From positions 57,743-121,742 of the forward strand of contig CANQWX010000003.1 in the NCBI GenBank assembly GCA_947627665.1: DNA of 64,000 bases. The letters are read 5' to 3'. The translations under genes were made by a program, and so were the position numbers. Below the pieces are notes generated by a model. It was not told where the DNA came from, did not search any database, and saw nothing but the letters and a program-made list of their open reading frames with translations. Source of the stretch: an uncultured Clostridia bacterium. Its GTDB lineage: Bacteria; Bacillota; Clostridia; Christensenellales; Borkfalkiaceae. Shown in pieces: positions 1-7,970 of this stretch; within the stretch, counting starts at the first letter, position 1; every line of letters starts with the position of its first letter.

Positions 1-881
1 TAGCCACTTTCCGCATTCGCGCTCACCGCGGTGATGTTATAATAGTAGAAATATTGCCCCAGAACGCCAAGCTCTGCGTCGCCGAATACGGTCACGGAGC
101 CGATTTTCTCCTCCCCGCGGTAGAAGGTGTAGCAGTAGGTGTCGCCGCTCCCCTCGGAAACGTAGGAATAATCTTTGTAGATGTAATTCGGGTGTACGGA
201 GAGATTGCATATAGGCGTCTTGCTCAGGCCGAGCGTATCGCCCGGTTTATAGCCGCTTCCCGAGCTTTCCTGTTTCACGTTCGCCTCGGTGAGGTTTTTC
301 CATTCGTTTTGGTCATAGCCGATGTATTTGGTCTGCGTCGAGCCGTCCTCCATGGGGTAGGTCACGCTGTACCAAGGCGCCTCCCGCGTCGGTTCGGGGG
401 AGTAGGTGCCTTCCGCAAAAGAAAGATCCGACTGACGTACGGGCTGCGCGGGGAAAATTTCGCCCGTCGGCGTTGCGAGCCGATAGCCTTCGCCCGTTTC
501 GCAAGCGAGCAGCAGGAAAGGCCCGCCGTTGTAGTTTTGATAGCCTGCATACCATTCATCGGAAACGGCCCGTTCCTCCTTGAGGCTGTAAAGACGGATA
601 AGCCCGCTGTTCTCGCCCGTGCCGCGTTCGACGGCGACCGAATACTCGTAACCGTAGTTCGAGGACAAACTGCCGAGCCGCAAGCCGTCGATCTGCTTGA
701 CGGAGGTATATTCCGCGAAGTTTTCCATGCGGTATTCCGTCGTAGAGGATACGGGAAGCTCCAAGGCGTAGTCCGCCATTTCAAAGGGCTTTCCCTTGGG
801 GTCCGTGCCGTCGCAGGCAGCGAGCGGGGCCATGCACAGGGCAGCGGTAAGCACTGCCGCCATAGCAAACTGCTTTTTCAT
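1..881 (-). CDS. Lipoprotein of unknown function (3' end outside window)
   Basis: The frame stays open from an ATG at 881 to the left edge, so about 293 N-terminal residues are visible and the C-terminus is missing. It starts with a Lys-rich n-region, a hydrophobic stretch and a lipobox-like PLAAC with Cys23, so it should be a lipoprotein anchored to the outer face of the membrane. The mature part is rich in Tyr, Gly and Ser and recognisable as no family. A purine-rich RBS (AAGGAG) lies just upstream. The gene is divergent from the HTH gene at 988, whose likely operators lie inside this gene's promoter, so expression is probably repressor-controlled. Confidence 0.8.
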   Translation of the reverse strand, partial: MKKQFAMAAVLTAALCMAPLAACDGTDPKGKPFEMADYALELPVSSTTEYRMENFAEYTSVKQIDGLRLGSLSSNYGYEYSVAVERGTGENSGLIRLYSLKEERAVSDEWYAGYQNYNGGPFLLLACETGEGYRLATPTGEIFPAQPVRQSDLSFAEGTYSPEPTREAPWYSVTYPMEDGSTQTKYIGYDQNEWKNLTEANVKQESSGSGYKPGDTLGLSKTPICNLSVHPNYIYKDYSYVSEGSGDTYCYTFYRGEEKIGSVTVFGDAELGVLGQYFYYYNITAVSANAESG

Positions 882-926
882 TTTCTTCTCCTTTTTTGCC
901 GTTATTCGGCAATTTTCTTGCCAGAT

Positions 927-955
927 ATTATAGCGCACCGATTGGTGCAAGTCAA
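927..955 (-). promoter_or_regulatory. SigmaA-type promoter of the lipoprotein gene
   Basis: On the minus strand TTGACT (955-950) and TATAAT (932-927) are separated by exactly 17 bases, close to consensus. Transcription would begin around 920, leaving a leader of about 40 bases before the ATG at 881. Confidence 0.75.
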
Positions 956-976
956 GTATTTTGCACCGATTGGTGT
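935..976. promoter_or_regulatory. Pair of near-palindromic operator sites
   Basis: GCACCGATTGGTGC at 935-948 and GCACCGATTGGTGT at 963-976 are nearly identical with symmetric CACC/GGTG arms, 28 bases apart start to start. The first fills the spacer between the -35 and -10 boxes of the divergent lipoprotein promoter; the second lies just upstream of that -35. The adjacent Cro/CI-like gene is the obvious candidate binder; that is inferred from position. Confidence 0.6.
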
Positions 977-987
977 AAAATAAAGAT

Positions 988-1203
988 GTGCAAAATGTTT
1001 TCATGGAAAAATTTGCGGAAAATTTGCGACATTTGATAGGGACGTGTTCCATTCTCGAATTTTCCAAGCGGATCGGCATCCCGCATCAAACTCTTTCGCG
1101 TTATCTCAACTGTCAAAGAGAAGTTTCTTTGAGCAATCTGATAAAAATCGCCGATTATTTTCATGAGGATATTGACATATTGATCGGACGTAAGGAATTT
1201 TGA
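988..1203 (+). CDS. Small Cro/CI-type HTH regulator
   Basis: The product is essentially one HTH domain of 66-71 residues. The recognition region reads FSKRIGIPHQTLSRYLN, followed by the family's closing segment ending in IADYFHEDIDILIG. The frame opens with GTG at 988; ATG at 1003 gives a 66-residue protein starting MEKFAENL and is the more conventional start. Neither has a Shine-Dalgarno. A TAAAAT box at 976-981 would put transcription near 988. It probably binds the two palindromes at 935-976, controlling the divergent lipoprotein gene and perhaps itself. Confidence 0.75.
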   Translation: MQNVFMEKFAENLRHLIGTCSILEFSKRIGIPHQTLSRYLNCQREVSLSNLIKIADYFHEDIDILIGRKEF

Positions 1204-1208
1204 AAAAA

Positions 1209-1252
1209 GCGGCGCGGCGGGCTGAAAAGCCCGCCGCGCCGCCGTATTTTTT
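1209..1252. terminator. Bidirectional intrinsic terminator
   Basis: A perfect 15-bp GC-rich stem (1209-1223 with 1228-1242) and GAAA loop is flanked by six A's on the left and a T-run on the right. It can stop the HTH gene on the plus strand and the transporter on the minus strand. Confidence 0.85.
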
Positions 1253-1255
1253 CCG

Positions 1256-2554
1256 TCAAATCAAGACGAGCGCCAATCCCCCGAGCGCCGCAAATAGGGC
1301 GGGGATGGCCACCGTCACGCCGATCTTCAAAAAGTCGAGATAGCCGAATTTCAGGCCGTGTTCGCCCAAAATGCCGCTCCACATGATGCCCGCGAGCGCG
1401 CCGATGGGGGTGAGAAAGGCGCCCACATTGGAGCCGATCACGGTGGCGAACATCGCGCCAAGCCCCGCGCCCGCCTCTCCGATCACCGAGGAGAAGAGAA
1501 CGCTCATCGGGATATTGTTGATGACGTTCGCCGCAAGGAAGGAGAGCGGACCGTATTTCCAGATCGCGGCGCCGCTCCCGAGCAGATCGCCGAGCAGGGC
1601 GGTCACGCCCTTCTGCTCCAACACCACGACCATGACGAACATCGAGAGCACAAAGGGAACGAGGGCGTAGGGCGCGCGTTTGAGGCAACGCAGCAGCGCG
1701 GCGGGCTTTTCCCGGCGCACGAGGGCGAATACAAGGGCGAACACGGCGAGGCTCCCCACGGTGCAAAGCGAAACGAGCCACATTTCCAGCCCGATGTAGG
1801 AGCTTGCCGCCAGCAACGCGGTGCACACGGCAAGGTGCGCGACGCCCACCCAGAGGAGGGGCTTGTCGTGCAGGACGATCTCCTGCGGTTCCCCCGAAAG
1901 GGGCGCGGAGAGCTTCTTGCGGAAGAGGAGATAGAGGCATAAAAACGCGACCGTTCCCGCAAAAAGCGTGGGGACGGCGCCGATTTTAAGATAGGAGAGG
2001 AAGTCCACGCCATAGGCGGTGGCGAGATAGATGTTCGTGGGATTGCCGATGATGAGCGCCATGCTCCAGGTGTTGGCGGCGACGAATTCGGCGGCGAGAT
2101 AGGGCAGCGGGTCGATCTTTTCGCTCTTTGCGAAGTAGCAGATAAAGGGGGTGAAGGAGAGAATGATGATGTCGTTGGAAGTGAACACGGTGAGCACGGA
2201 AACGAGAAGGTAGAGGATGAGGAAGAGCTGTTTCTGCCCGCCGCGCGCCCGCTTGACGGCGACGCCCGCCAGATAGCGAAACAGCCCCAGCTCGTCGAGA
2301 AACACCGAAAGCACCGTCATGGAGAGGAAGAGCGCGAGGATCTTAAGGGGGTTGATGGCGGTATTGGCAACGAGCGCCGCTCCCAGCGCGGGGAGGTCCG
2401 CCTGTCCCGCAAGCAGCAGAACGCCCGCCCCCAGAACGGTGACGAGCCAATAGGTGGAGATATGTAACTTCCCGAGCCTAAGTTTCGGGAAAAAGAGCAC
2501 GCACGCGATCATGAGAACGCAGGTCGCGGCGCAGATGAGTACGGCAGGCAGCAT
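1256..2554 (-). CDS. ArsB/NhaD-type ion transporter family protein
   Basis: A polytopic membrane protein of 432 residues with about ten to twelve hydrophobic segments. It carries the hallmarks of the ArsB/NhaD ion transporter superfamily: a TSNDIIIL segment in one membrane-re-entrant half, a GNPTNIYLA motif in the middle, and an internally related second half with INNIPMSVLFS and GSNVGAFLTPIGALAG. Members export arsenite, exchange Na+/H+ or carry dicarboxylates; the substrate cannot be read here. No ars genes are adjacent. The ATG at 2554 follows AAGAAGG; an in-frame GTG at 2596 would add 14 polar residues. Confidence 0.85.
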   Translation of the reverse strand: MLPAVLICAATCVLMIACVLFFPKLRLGKLHISTYWLVTVLGAGVLLLAGQADLPALGAALVANTAINPLKILALFLSMTVLSVFLDELGLFRYLAGVAVKRARGGQKQLFLILYLLVSVLTVFTSNDIIILSFTPFICYFAKSEKIDPLPYLAAEFVAANTWSMALIIGNPTNIYLATAYGVDFLSYLKIGAVPTLFAGTVAFLCLYLLFRKKLSAPLSGEPQEIVLHDKPLLWVGVAHLAVCTALLAASSYIGLEMWLVSLCTVGSLAVFALVFALVRREKPAALLRCLKRAPYALVPFVLSMFVMVVVLEQKGVTALLGDLLGSGAAIWKYGPLSFLAANVINNIPMSVLFSSVIGEAGAGLGAMFATVIGSNVGAFLTPIGALAGIMWSGILGEHGLKFGYLDFLKIGVTVAIPALFAALGGLALVLI

Positions 2555-2621
2555 AACCTTTGGCACCTTCTTTGCAAACCTGCAAAATTTTAGCACGATT
2601 TCCGCAAGAAGGCAAGCGTTT

Positions 2622-2873
2622 TTACACGGACGTTTTGGCGGGTCTTACTTTGACGCTGCCGCAGAGCACTTCGGCATAGGAATAGGAAGTCTTGCCCAGG
2701 AAGCTCTTGTCGTTGGGACGGACGGTGAAGAGGGCGGGATACACCCCCGACAGTTCCCCGCAGTATTTCAGGACCTTGTTCCTGCCTAAATTGACGGTCA
2801 CATCCACCTGCGTGCGGAAGTAATCGGCGATCGTCTTTTTGATGGTCTGAATGTCATTGTGCCGCTTTATCAT
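2622..2873 (-). CDS. veg: Veg family protein
   Basis: The 83-residue product matches Veg, a small protein conserved in Firmicutes and linked in Bacillus subtilis to biofilm matrix control and to spores. The signature is visible: an N-terminal helix, NLGRNKVLKYCGEL, then YPALFTV and a KTSYSYAEVLCGSV segment, which aligns with the Gly-Arg-Arg-Lys and SYSYADIL blocks of the family. The start is uncertain: ATG at 2873 gives the usual length but has no clear ribosome-binding site, and an in-frame ATG at 2930 would add 19 residues. It is divergent from sipL, as in other Clostridia. Confidence 0.85.
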   Translation of the reverse strand: MIKRHNDIQTIKKTIADYFRTQVDVTVNLGRNKVLKYCGELSGVYPALFTVRPNDKSFLGKTSYSYAEVLCGSVKVRPAKTSV

Positions 2874-2925
2874 GGCAAAATTATCGACGCGGGCCGCGTT
2901 TTTTATACCCGAGAAAGCGTCCGCT

Positions 2926-2955
2926 GTCATATCGTCCGCCCTGCCCGCATAACAT
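2926..2955 (+). promoter_or_regulatory. Candidate sigmaE promoter of sipL
   Basis: GTCATATC at 2926-2933 and CATAACAT at 2948-2955 are separated by 14 bases. This fits the mother-cell sigmaE pattern (about TCATATT, 14 bases, CATACAAT) and no good sigmaA pair is present. SipL is a sigmaE-controlled protein in Clostridioides difficile. Confidence 0.55.
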
Positions 2956-2984
2956 AGAGGGAAAACAAAACCGGGAGTAAAAAT

Positions 2985-4457
2985 ATGATGAATACGCAAA
3001 CGGAAACTTTTCGCGGCTACGGCAAGGTCGGCGAGGCGAGCGGCCAGACGGCGGTGGAGTGCCGTTTCGGCGGCGAAGTGGAAACGGTGCTCACCGTGCA
3101 TGCAAGCGCCGTGCTCCTGAACGCGGAGGCGGCAAACGGCGAAGTGCGCTATACGGGGCGCGTGCATTTTTCCATTGTATACGAGAGCGGCGAAAAGAAG
3201 CTCTGCCGCGCGGAGAAAGGGGTGGAATTTTCGGCGAAGGCGGTAGCGGAACTCTGTTCCCCCGCGCTTACCCCCCGCGTCAAACTGCAAACGGAGAACG
3301 TTTCCGTGCGGCGGGAGGGTGCGAGCGTCTATCTCACTGCTCTGCTCGGCGCGGACATCTCGCTCTACGGCGAAACGGCGCTCGAATATCTCACGGGCGG
3401 CGACCTCGTTTGTAAGCGGGAGAGCTTCCCCGTCGTCACGGCGCACCTGTGCGGCGGCGCCGCGGAGGCGGACGACGAGTTCGAAACCGATTTTGTCGGC
3501 GACATCCTGCTGCATGCGGAGGAGGTGAGCCTTTCGGACGTCCACTGCGAAACGGGACTTCTCGTTTTGGAGGGGGAGGTCAATCTCGGCATCTTGGCGC
3601 TGAAAGGGGAGAACGCCCTCGTTTCTTTCGAGAGGCTGGTGCCCTTCCGCGCGGAGATCCCCTGCGAGGCGGCGGAGGCAGGCAGGAGCGCCGAGGGACA
3701 GGTGTGCGTGAGCGACGTCGTTCTCCACGCCGATGCGGACGAGGAGCAGGGCAAGTGCACGATCTCCGCCGAGCTTACGCTCACGGCGGAGGGCTGCGTG
3801 TATGAGGAAACGCAGATCGACGGCGTTTCGGACGCCTTCTCCGAAACGTGCGAAGTTTCGCTGCAAAGCGCCTGCGCGCAATTTTCGGGCGTGGGGGAGG
3901 CGATACGGCTCACCGAACGGATCTCGGGCAAGGCGGCTCTTTCTTCCGCCGTGGATTTCTCCGACGTCTTTCAGGCGGTCACCCTGCAACGCGCCGAGGC
4001 GAACTTCCTGCCCGAAGAAAAGCGGCTCGAGGGTGTCGCCATGGCAACGCTCCTGTTGCTCGGCACGGACGGCAGCCACCGCGGCGTGGAACTCAGCCTT
4101 CCCTTCTCTCTGCCCGTGCAGGCGGAGGGAGAATGCACGGCGGCCGTGCTTCCCTGCGGCATGTCGGTGCGGCAGCGGCAGGAAGGCGAAGCGGAGGCGG
4201 AGGCCACGCTCAAGATCGTGCTTGTACCCAAAAAACAGTGGACCGTCACCCCTGTGACGGCGGCCGAAGAGGGCGCGCCGCTCGTGCTCGACGACTGCGC
4301 GGTGAGCGTGTACATCCCCCGCGCGGGCGACGGGCTGTGGGAGCTTTCCAAGAGCCTCAAAAAATCCCCCGAGGCGGTTTCGGCGGGCAACCCCGAGATC
4401 GAGTTCCCCATCAAAAAGGGACAACGGGTCATCATTTACCGCAAAAAAGAGCTTTGA
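2985..4457 (+). CDS. sipL: SipL-like spore morphogenesis protein (SPOCS/DUF3794 plus LysM)
   Basis: A 490-residue acidic, beta-rich protein without signal peptide. Its body resembles the repeated SPOCS (DUF3794) modules of SipL, and the last 50 residues form a LysM-like domain beginning VYIPRAGDGLWELSKSL and ending in GQRVIIYRK. In Clostridioides difficile SipL binds SpoIVA through its LysM and is needed to assemble the coat around the forespore, acting in the mother cell. Length and domain order match SipL. The neighbourhood also fits: veg is divergent and ispE lies downstream. The ATG at 2985 follows GGGAG; a sigmaE-like promoter lies 30 bases upstream. Confidence 0.8.
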   Translation: MMNTQTETFRGYGKVGEASGQTAVECRFGGEVETVLTVHASAVLLNAEAANGEVRYTGRVHFSIVYESGEKKLCRAEKGVEFSAKAVAELCSPALTPRVKLQTENVSVRREGASVYLTALLGADISLYGETALEYLTGGDLVCKRESFPVVTAHLCGGAAEADDEFETDFVGDILLHAEEVSLSDVHCETGLLVLEGEVNLGILALKGENALVSFERLVPFRAEIPCEAAEAGRSAEGQVCVSDVVLHADADEEQGKCTISAELTLTAEGCVYEETQIDGVSDAFSETCEVSLQSACAQFSGVGEAIRLTERISGKAALSSAVDFSDVFQAVTLQRAEANFLPEEKRLEGVAMATLLLLGTDGSHRGVELSLPFSLPVQAEGECTAAVLPCGMSVRQRQEGEAEAEATLKIVLVPKKQWTVTPVTAAEEGAPLVLDDCAVSVYIPRAGDGLWELSKSLKKSPEAVSAGNPEIEFPIKKGQRVIIYRKKEL

Positions 4458-4474
4458 GCTTTTGTGCTTTGTGC

Positions 4475-4504
4475 GCCCCTCTCCTTTTCGGAGAGGGGCT
4501 TTTG
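4475..4504 (+). terminator. Intrinsic terminator after sipL
   Basis: GCCCCTCTCC (4475-4484) pairs with GGAGAGGGGC (4490-4499), followed by a short T-run. Confidence 0.7.
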
Positions 4505-4561
4505 CCGCCGCGCGATGTATATCCTTCGCCGCTTTCCGCATACTGCAGACGGAGGAATCAC

Positions 4562-5935
4562 ATGAAAAAGAAATTTTTATCTCTCGCTCTCTCAGGGCTT
4601 CTCGCTTGCTCTGCGGCGTTCGGACTTGCCGCATGCAAGCCGCAGGAAGGCACGGGCGGCGGGACGTTGGATAACAACGGCGGCGGAACGATCGAACCGG
4701 GCACCGTCATCACGGAAGGGCCTGTGAAAAACGCGATCCTCTCCGCGCTGGCGGAGGCGGAACCGCAGGGGTTCGTCTTTTCGGGCGGCGCCCTTCTCTC
4801 GTTCGCGCAAGGCGAGGGCGGCATGGAGCAGAAGATCTCCGCCGAAGGCGCGTTCCTCGCGGGCGAGGACGCGGCGGGCGACGTCTATCTCACGCTCGAA
4901 AGCGAGTACGGAAAACAGTACTTTCTCGGCTTTTTGCGCGGGAACGACGTCTATGCGACAGGTTTTGACGACGGCAGCGGAAAGACCGATCTCAACCAGA
5001 TCAAGGAACAGCTCAAAGCGAAGGAGGACCCGCTTCTTCTCGACAAGAGCGAAGCAGGCCCGGTCGGGGGCATATTGAAGGCGTCCGCCGTGTGGAAACT
5101 GTGCAAGAACGTCCTTTCCCTCACGGACGGGGTCGTCACCAAGACGGAGGGCGGCTTTGACCTCACCTTCGCGGCGGCGGATGGGGCTGCAAATTTGCTC
5201 GACGGAGCCGAAGCGGTCGCCGACGCCATCGACAAGAACGCCGCGATGACCCTTTCGGGGCTTTTCTCCCAAGAATTCGTCGACGATACCCTCACGGCGC
5301 TGCTGCGCGGCATTTCGGCAAAGGAACTTGCGGCGCTTTTCCCGCTCCTTCCCGCCGAGATCGGGGAAATTTTGCCCAAGCCCGCAAGCGGCACGGCGAA
5401 GGACTATCTGCTCGGTCTGCTCCGCTCGGGCGAATTTTACACCGCGGTGACGGGGGAAAGCGAGCCGTGGACGAATTACCGTACGTTCGGCGAGGTGCCG
5501 CTTTCCGAGTTTGTTTCCGCGCTGACGGGCGGCGAAACGGAGATTGGCTCCCTCAAACTCAAGAAGATGCTCTCTGCGCTGCGCAGCGGGGCGGAGGACA
5601 AGCTCGTATCCCTGCTCCTCGACCCGTTGGGGATCGATGGCTCGCTTTCGGGCGGGAAGGCGGAACTTTCCGCGACCTTCTCTTTCGACGGGGACAAGAA
5701 ACTTTTGGGCTTTTCGCTGGAAGCGCTCGCCGCGGGGAACGTGACGGAGAGCGAGTTACAGGCGGACGGCGGAAGCGCACCCGAGGACGGGAACGGCGAC
5801 GGCATGACGACGCCTGCCGCCGCAAAATTGCAGGTGTCTTTGAAACTCGGTGCGACTTGCGTGCAGTCGCCTGCGCTGTTTTCGCTCAAAGGCTGTCAAT
5901 ACAGCGGCGAAAACGGAGCGGTGCCCATCGAATGA
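4562..5935 (+). CDS. Lipoprotein of unknown function
   Basis: A 457-residue exported protein: MKKK start, hydrophobic core, and a lipobox-like LAAC with Cys25. A Gly/Asn-rich linker follows (residues about 28-50), then a globular part with no recognised domain. A second low-complexity acidic/Gly stretch lies near residue 400. The ATG at 4562 follows a good GGAGG. It stands between the terminator of sipL and its own hairpin, so it seems monocistronic. Codon use matches its neighbours. Confidence 0.75.
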   Translation: MKKKFLSLALSGLLACSAAFGLAACKPQEGTGGGTLDNNGGGTIEPGTVITEGPVKNAILSALAEAEPQGFVFSGGALLSFAQGEGGMEQKISAEGAFLAGEDAAGDVYLTLESEYGKQYFLGFLRGNDVYATGFDDGSGKTDLNQIKEQLKAKEDPLLLDKSEAGPVGGILKASAVWKLCKNVLSLTDGVVTKTEGGFDLTFAAADGAANLLDGAEAVADAIDKNAAMTLSGLFSQEFVDDTLTALLRGISAKELAALFPLLPAEIGEILPKPASGTAKDYLLGLLRSGEFYTAVTGESEPWTNYRTFGEVPLSEFVSALTGGETEIGSLKLKKMLSALRSGAEDKLVSLLLDPLGIDGSLSGGKAELSATFSFDGDKKLLGFSLEALAAGNVTESELQADGGSAPEDGNGDGMTTPAAAKLQVSLKLGATCVQSPALFSLKGCQYSGENGAVPIE

Positions 5936-5950
5936 CTTCGCTCGGTGCGG

Positions 5951-5986
5951 GCGGGCGGTACGGCGGCGGCCGTACCGCCCGCTTTT
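5951..5986 (+). terminator. Intrinsic terminator
   Basis: A 13-bp perfect stem (5951-5963 with 5970-5982) followed by TTTT just after the lipoprotein stop codon. Confidence 0.8.
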
Positions 5987-6009
5987 CGCATGCCGCATAA
6001 AAAAACCTC

Positions 6010-6038
6010 TTGCCATTTTCGGGGGGCTGTGGTACAAT
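6010..6038 (+). promoter_or_regulatory. SigmaA promoter placed for leaderless ispE
   Basis: TTGCCA (6010-6015), 17 bases, TACAAT (6033-6038). The expected transcription start, 6-8 bases past the -10 box, coincides with the ATG at 6046. Confidence 0.65.
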
Positions 6039-6045
6039 GGTAGCG

Positions 6046-6930
6046 ATGAACACGGTAAAGCTGTACGCACAGGCAAAGCTCAATCTCACGCTCGACCTAT
6101 TGGGCGAGGAGAACGGTTATCATCTGCTCGATTCCCTCGTCTGCACCGTGGACCTTGCCGACCGCATCGTCGCCAAAAAGCGCAGGGACGGGCTTATTTC
6201 CGTGACCATGCATGGCATGTCGGGAGAAACGATCCCGCCCGAGGAAAACAACGCGCAGCGGGCGGGCGAAAAATTCGTCGCGGCGTTCGGGACGGGCGGC
6301 GCGGACATCACCGTATATAAAAATATCCCGATCGGCGCGGGACTTGGCGGCTCTTCCGCGGACGCGGCGGGCGTGCTGCGCGCCATGGGCAGGCTCTACG
6401 GGATCGGCGACCAAGCCGTGCTGAAAGCGGTCGCGGACGAATGCGGGAGCGACACGGGGTATCTTCTCACGGGCGGATTTGCCCGCCTGCGCGGCAGGGG
6501 AGAGCGGGTGGAACCGCTCGGCGCGGCGCCCTTGCTCCATTTTCTTCTGCTCGTGCCGCAAGCGGGAGTATCCACCGCCGCGTGCTATCGGCAGAGCGAC
6601 AAATATCCGCGGGCTTGCCCGCACACGGAGCGCGCGCTCGAATGTCTGCGGACGGGAAATACGGAGTGGGCGGCTAAACTCTTTTATAACGATCTGTATC
6701 CCGCGGCGCGGGAACTTGTGCCCGAAGTGGAGGAGGCGCTCTTGGCGCTCCGCGCGCTCTCGCCGTGGGGAGCGGCCATGACGGGTTCGGGTAGCGGTGT
6801 GTTTGCGGTGTTTGAAACGCGGGAGCTGTGTCTGTGGGCAAAGAGCCGCTATCGGGGCGGGTGCCGCGCTTATGTGTTGAAAACGTCGGAATTGCGGGAG
6901 GGGGCGCGCTCCCTCTACGCGGCAGAATAA
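6046..6930 (+). CDS. ispE: 4-diphosphocytidyl-2-C-methyl-D-erythritol kinase
   Basis: IspE phosphorylates CDP-methylerythritol with ATP in the non-mevalonate route to isopentenyl diphosphate. The 294-residue product is a GHMP kinase: AKLNLTL with Lys11 near the N-terminus, the Gly/Ser-rich ATP loop PIGAGLGGSSADAA at about 96-109, GSDTGYLLTGG with the catalytic-type Asp137, and a C-terminal MTGSGSGVFAVF loop. The usual PFF after the Asp is replaced by TGYLL. ATG at 6046 is chosen because AKLNL then falls at the normal place; ATG at 6037 overlaps the -10 box. No Shine-Dalgarno is present, consistent with a leaderless message. Confidence 0.93.
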   Translation: MNTVKLYAQAKLNLTLDLLGEENGYHLLDSLVCTVDLADRIVAKKRRDGLISVTMHGMSGETIPPEENNAQRAGEKFVAAFGTGGADITVYKNIPIGAGLGGSSADAAGVLRAMGRLYGIGDQAVLKAVADECGSDTGYLLTGGFARLRGRGERVEPLGAAPLLHFLLLVPQAGVSTAACYRQSDKYPRACPHTERALECLRTGNTEWAAKLFYNDLYPAARELVPEVEEALLALRALSPWGAAMTGSGSGVFAVFETRELCLWAKSRYRGGCRAYVLKTSELREGARSLYAAE

Positions 6931-6945
6931 ATTGCGAGGTGAAGC

Positions 6946-7842
6946 ATGGAAGAGAGATTGATGGACGATCCGCGAAAGATCAAAGTAAAGCGCAACGCCG
7001 TGGGCGGCGTGGAGGACGCGACCGACGCCCTCGCGCCCGACGGGGAAGAAGTGGAGATCGACGTTTCCGAGGAGATCGTGCTGCCCGAGGGAGAGCTGGA
7101 CGAGGACCTCATCGGGCTGGCGCCGTCGCAGCTCGAGAAGGAGCTTGCGCGCCGCAAAAAAGAGGCGGAAGAGGCTGCCGCCGAGCGGGACAGACTGCTC
7201 GCGGCGGGCGAGGCGCTGCTCAAAAAACAGAAGTATGGGGAGGCGGAGCCACTCTTCTCGCAGGCGCTCGTCTATGACGCGGACTGCGCGCGCGCCAAGG
7301 AGGCGGTCTGGATCTGCCGCACGCGGGGATTTACCGATACGGAAGAGCTTTACAGGCGGGAATACGCCGAGGAATTTGCCGAAGCCGACGGCGCGGTCAA
7401 GGCGCTCGTGCGCAAAGAACTCGGCGAAAGGCTGGCTTCGGAGAAGGCAGAATACGAACGGGAGGCCGCGCCCCTGCGTGAAAAGGTGCGCGGCGCGCAA
7501 AAGGAGCGCAGGAGCGCCTTCATCGCCAACCGCAACTATTACCGCGGGCGGCTGTTGGTGTTCGGCATGATCTTCTTTGCCCTTGTCATCGCCATGAGCA
7601 TCTGCGGTGCGCAGATCGTGCATGTACGGGGCAATACGCCCGTCTATCTTGTCATCGCGTTCGGCGCGCTCGCCCTGCTCGATCTCATACCCGTCCTCAT
7701 TTTCTCGCGGAAGTTCGTGGTGGCGCAGCGGCTCGTAAGGGACAACGAAAAGCTCTCTTCGACGGAAGAGGGCGCGCGGCTCGAGGAGCTTGAAGGGGCG
7801 ATCGAAACGCTCTCCCTCTATTTGGAGGACGACGAAGGCTGA
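6946..7842 (+). CDS. Membrane protein with coiled coil and TPR-like segment
   Basis: I do not recognise this 298-residue protein. It has an acidic N-terminal 60 residues, a charged helix at about 61-90, a TPR-like helix pair at 91-122 (KYGEAEPLFSQALVYD), another long charged helix to 195, then two transmembrane segments at about 202-222 and 232-253 and a cytosolic helical tail. No signal peptide is visible. It follows ispE by 15 bases and has a GAGGTG ribosome-binding site, so it is probably co-transcribed with ispE. Confidence 0.75.
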   Translation: MEERLMDDPRKIKVKRNAVGGVEDATDALAPDGEEVEIDVSEEIVLPEGELDEDLIGLAPSQLEKELARRKKEAEEAAAERDRLLAAGEALLKKQKYGEAEPLFSQALVYDADCARAKEAVWICRTRGFTDTEELYRREYAEEFAEADGAVKALVRKELGERLASEKAEYEREAAPLREKVRGAQKERRSAFIANRNYYRGRLLVFGMIFFALVIAMSICGAQIVHVRGNTPVYLVIAFGALALLDLIPVLIFSRKFVVAQRLVRDNEKLSSTEEGARLEELEGAIETLSLYLEDDEG

Positions 7843-7897
7843 GCGCCCCGCCGCGGGGGAAGAGGGCCTCTTTTTCGGAATATTTTTCGGAATGGTA

Positions 7898-7926
7898 TTT
7901 ACAATCCGCGCTGTTTGCGCTATAAT
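7898..7926 (+). promoter_or_regulatory. SigmaA promoter
   Basis: TTTACA (7898-7903), 17 bases, TATAAT (7921-7926), upstream of the kinase-like gene at 7971. Confidence 0.7.
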
Positions 7927-7970
7927 AACGGCGCGGGGGAAAGCGCTCCGCAAGGATAAGGAGGAAAAAT

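Noticed and set aside
2622..4634. Long open frame antisense to sipL
   Set aside because: Its composition (Arg/His/Ala-rich) is that of GC-rich antisense shadow; sipL on the other strand has recognisable SPOCS/LysM features. Only the last 83 residues are real, as veg.
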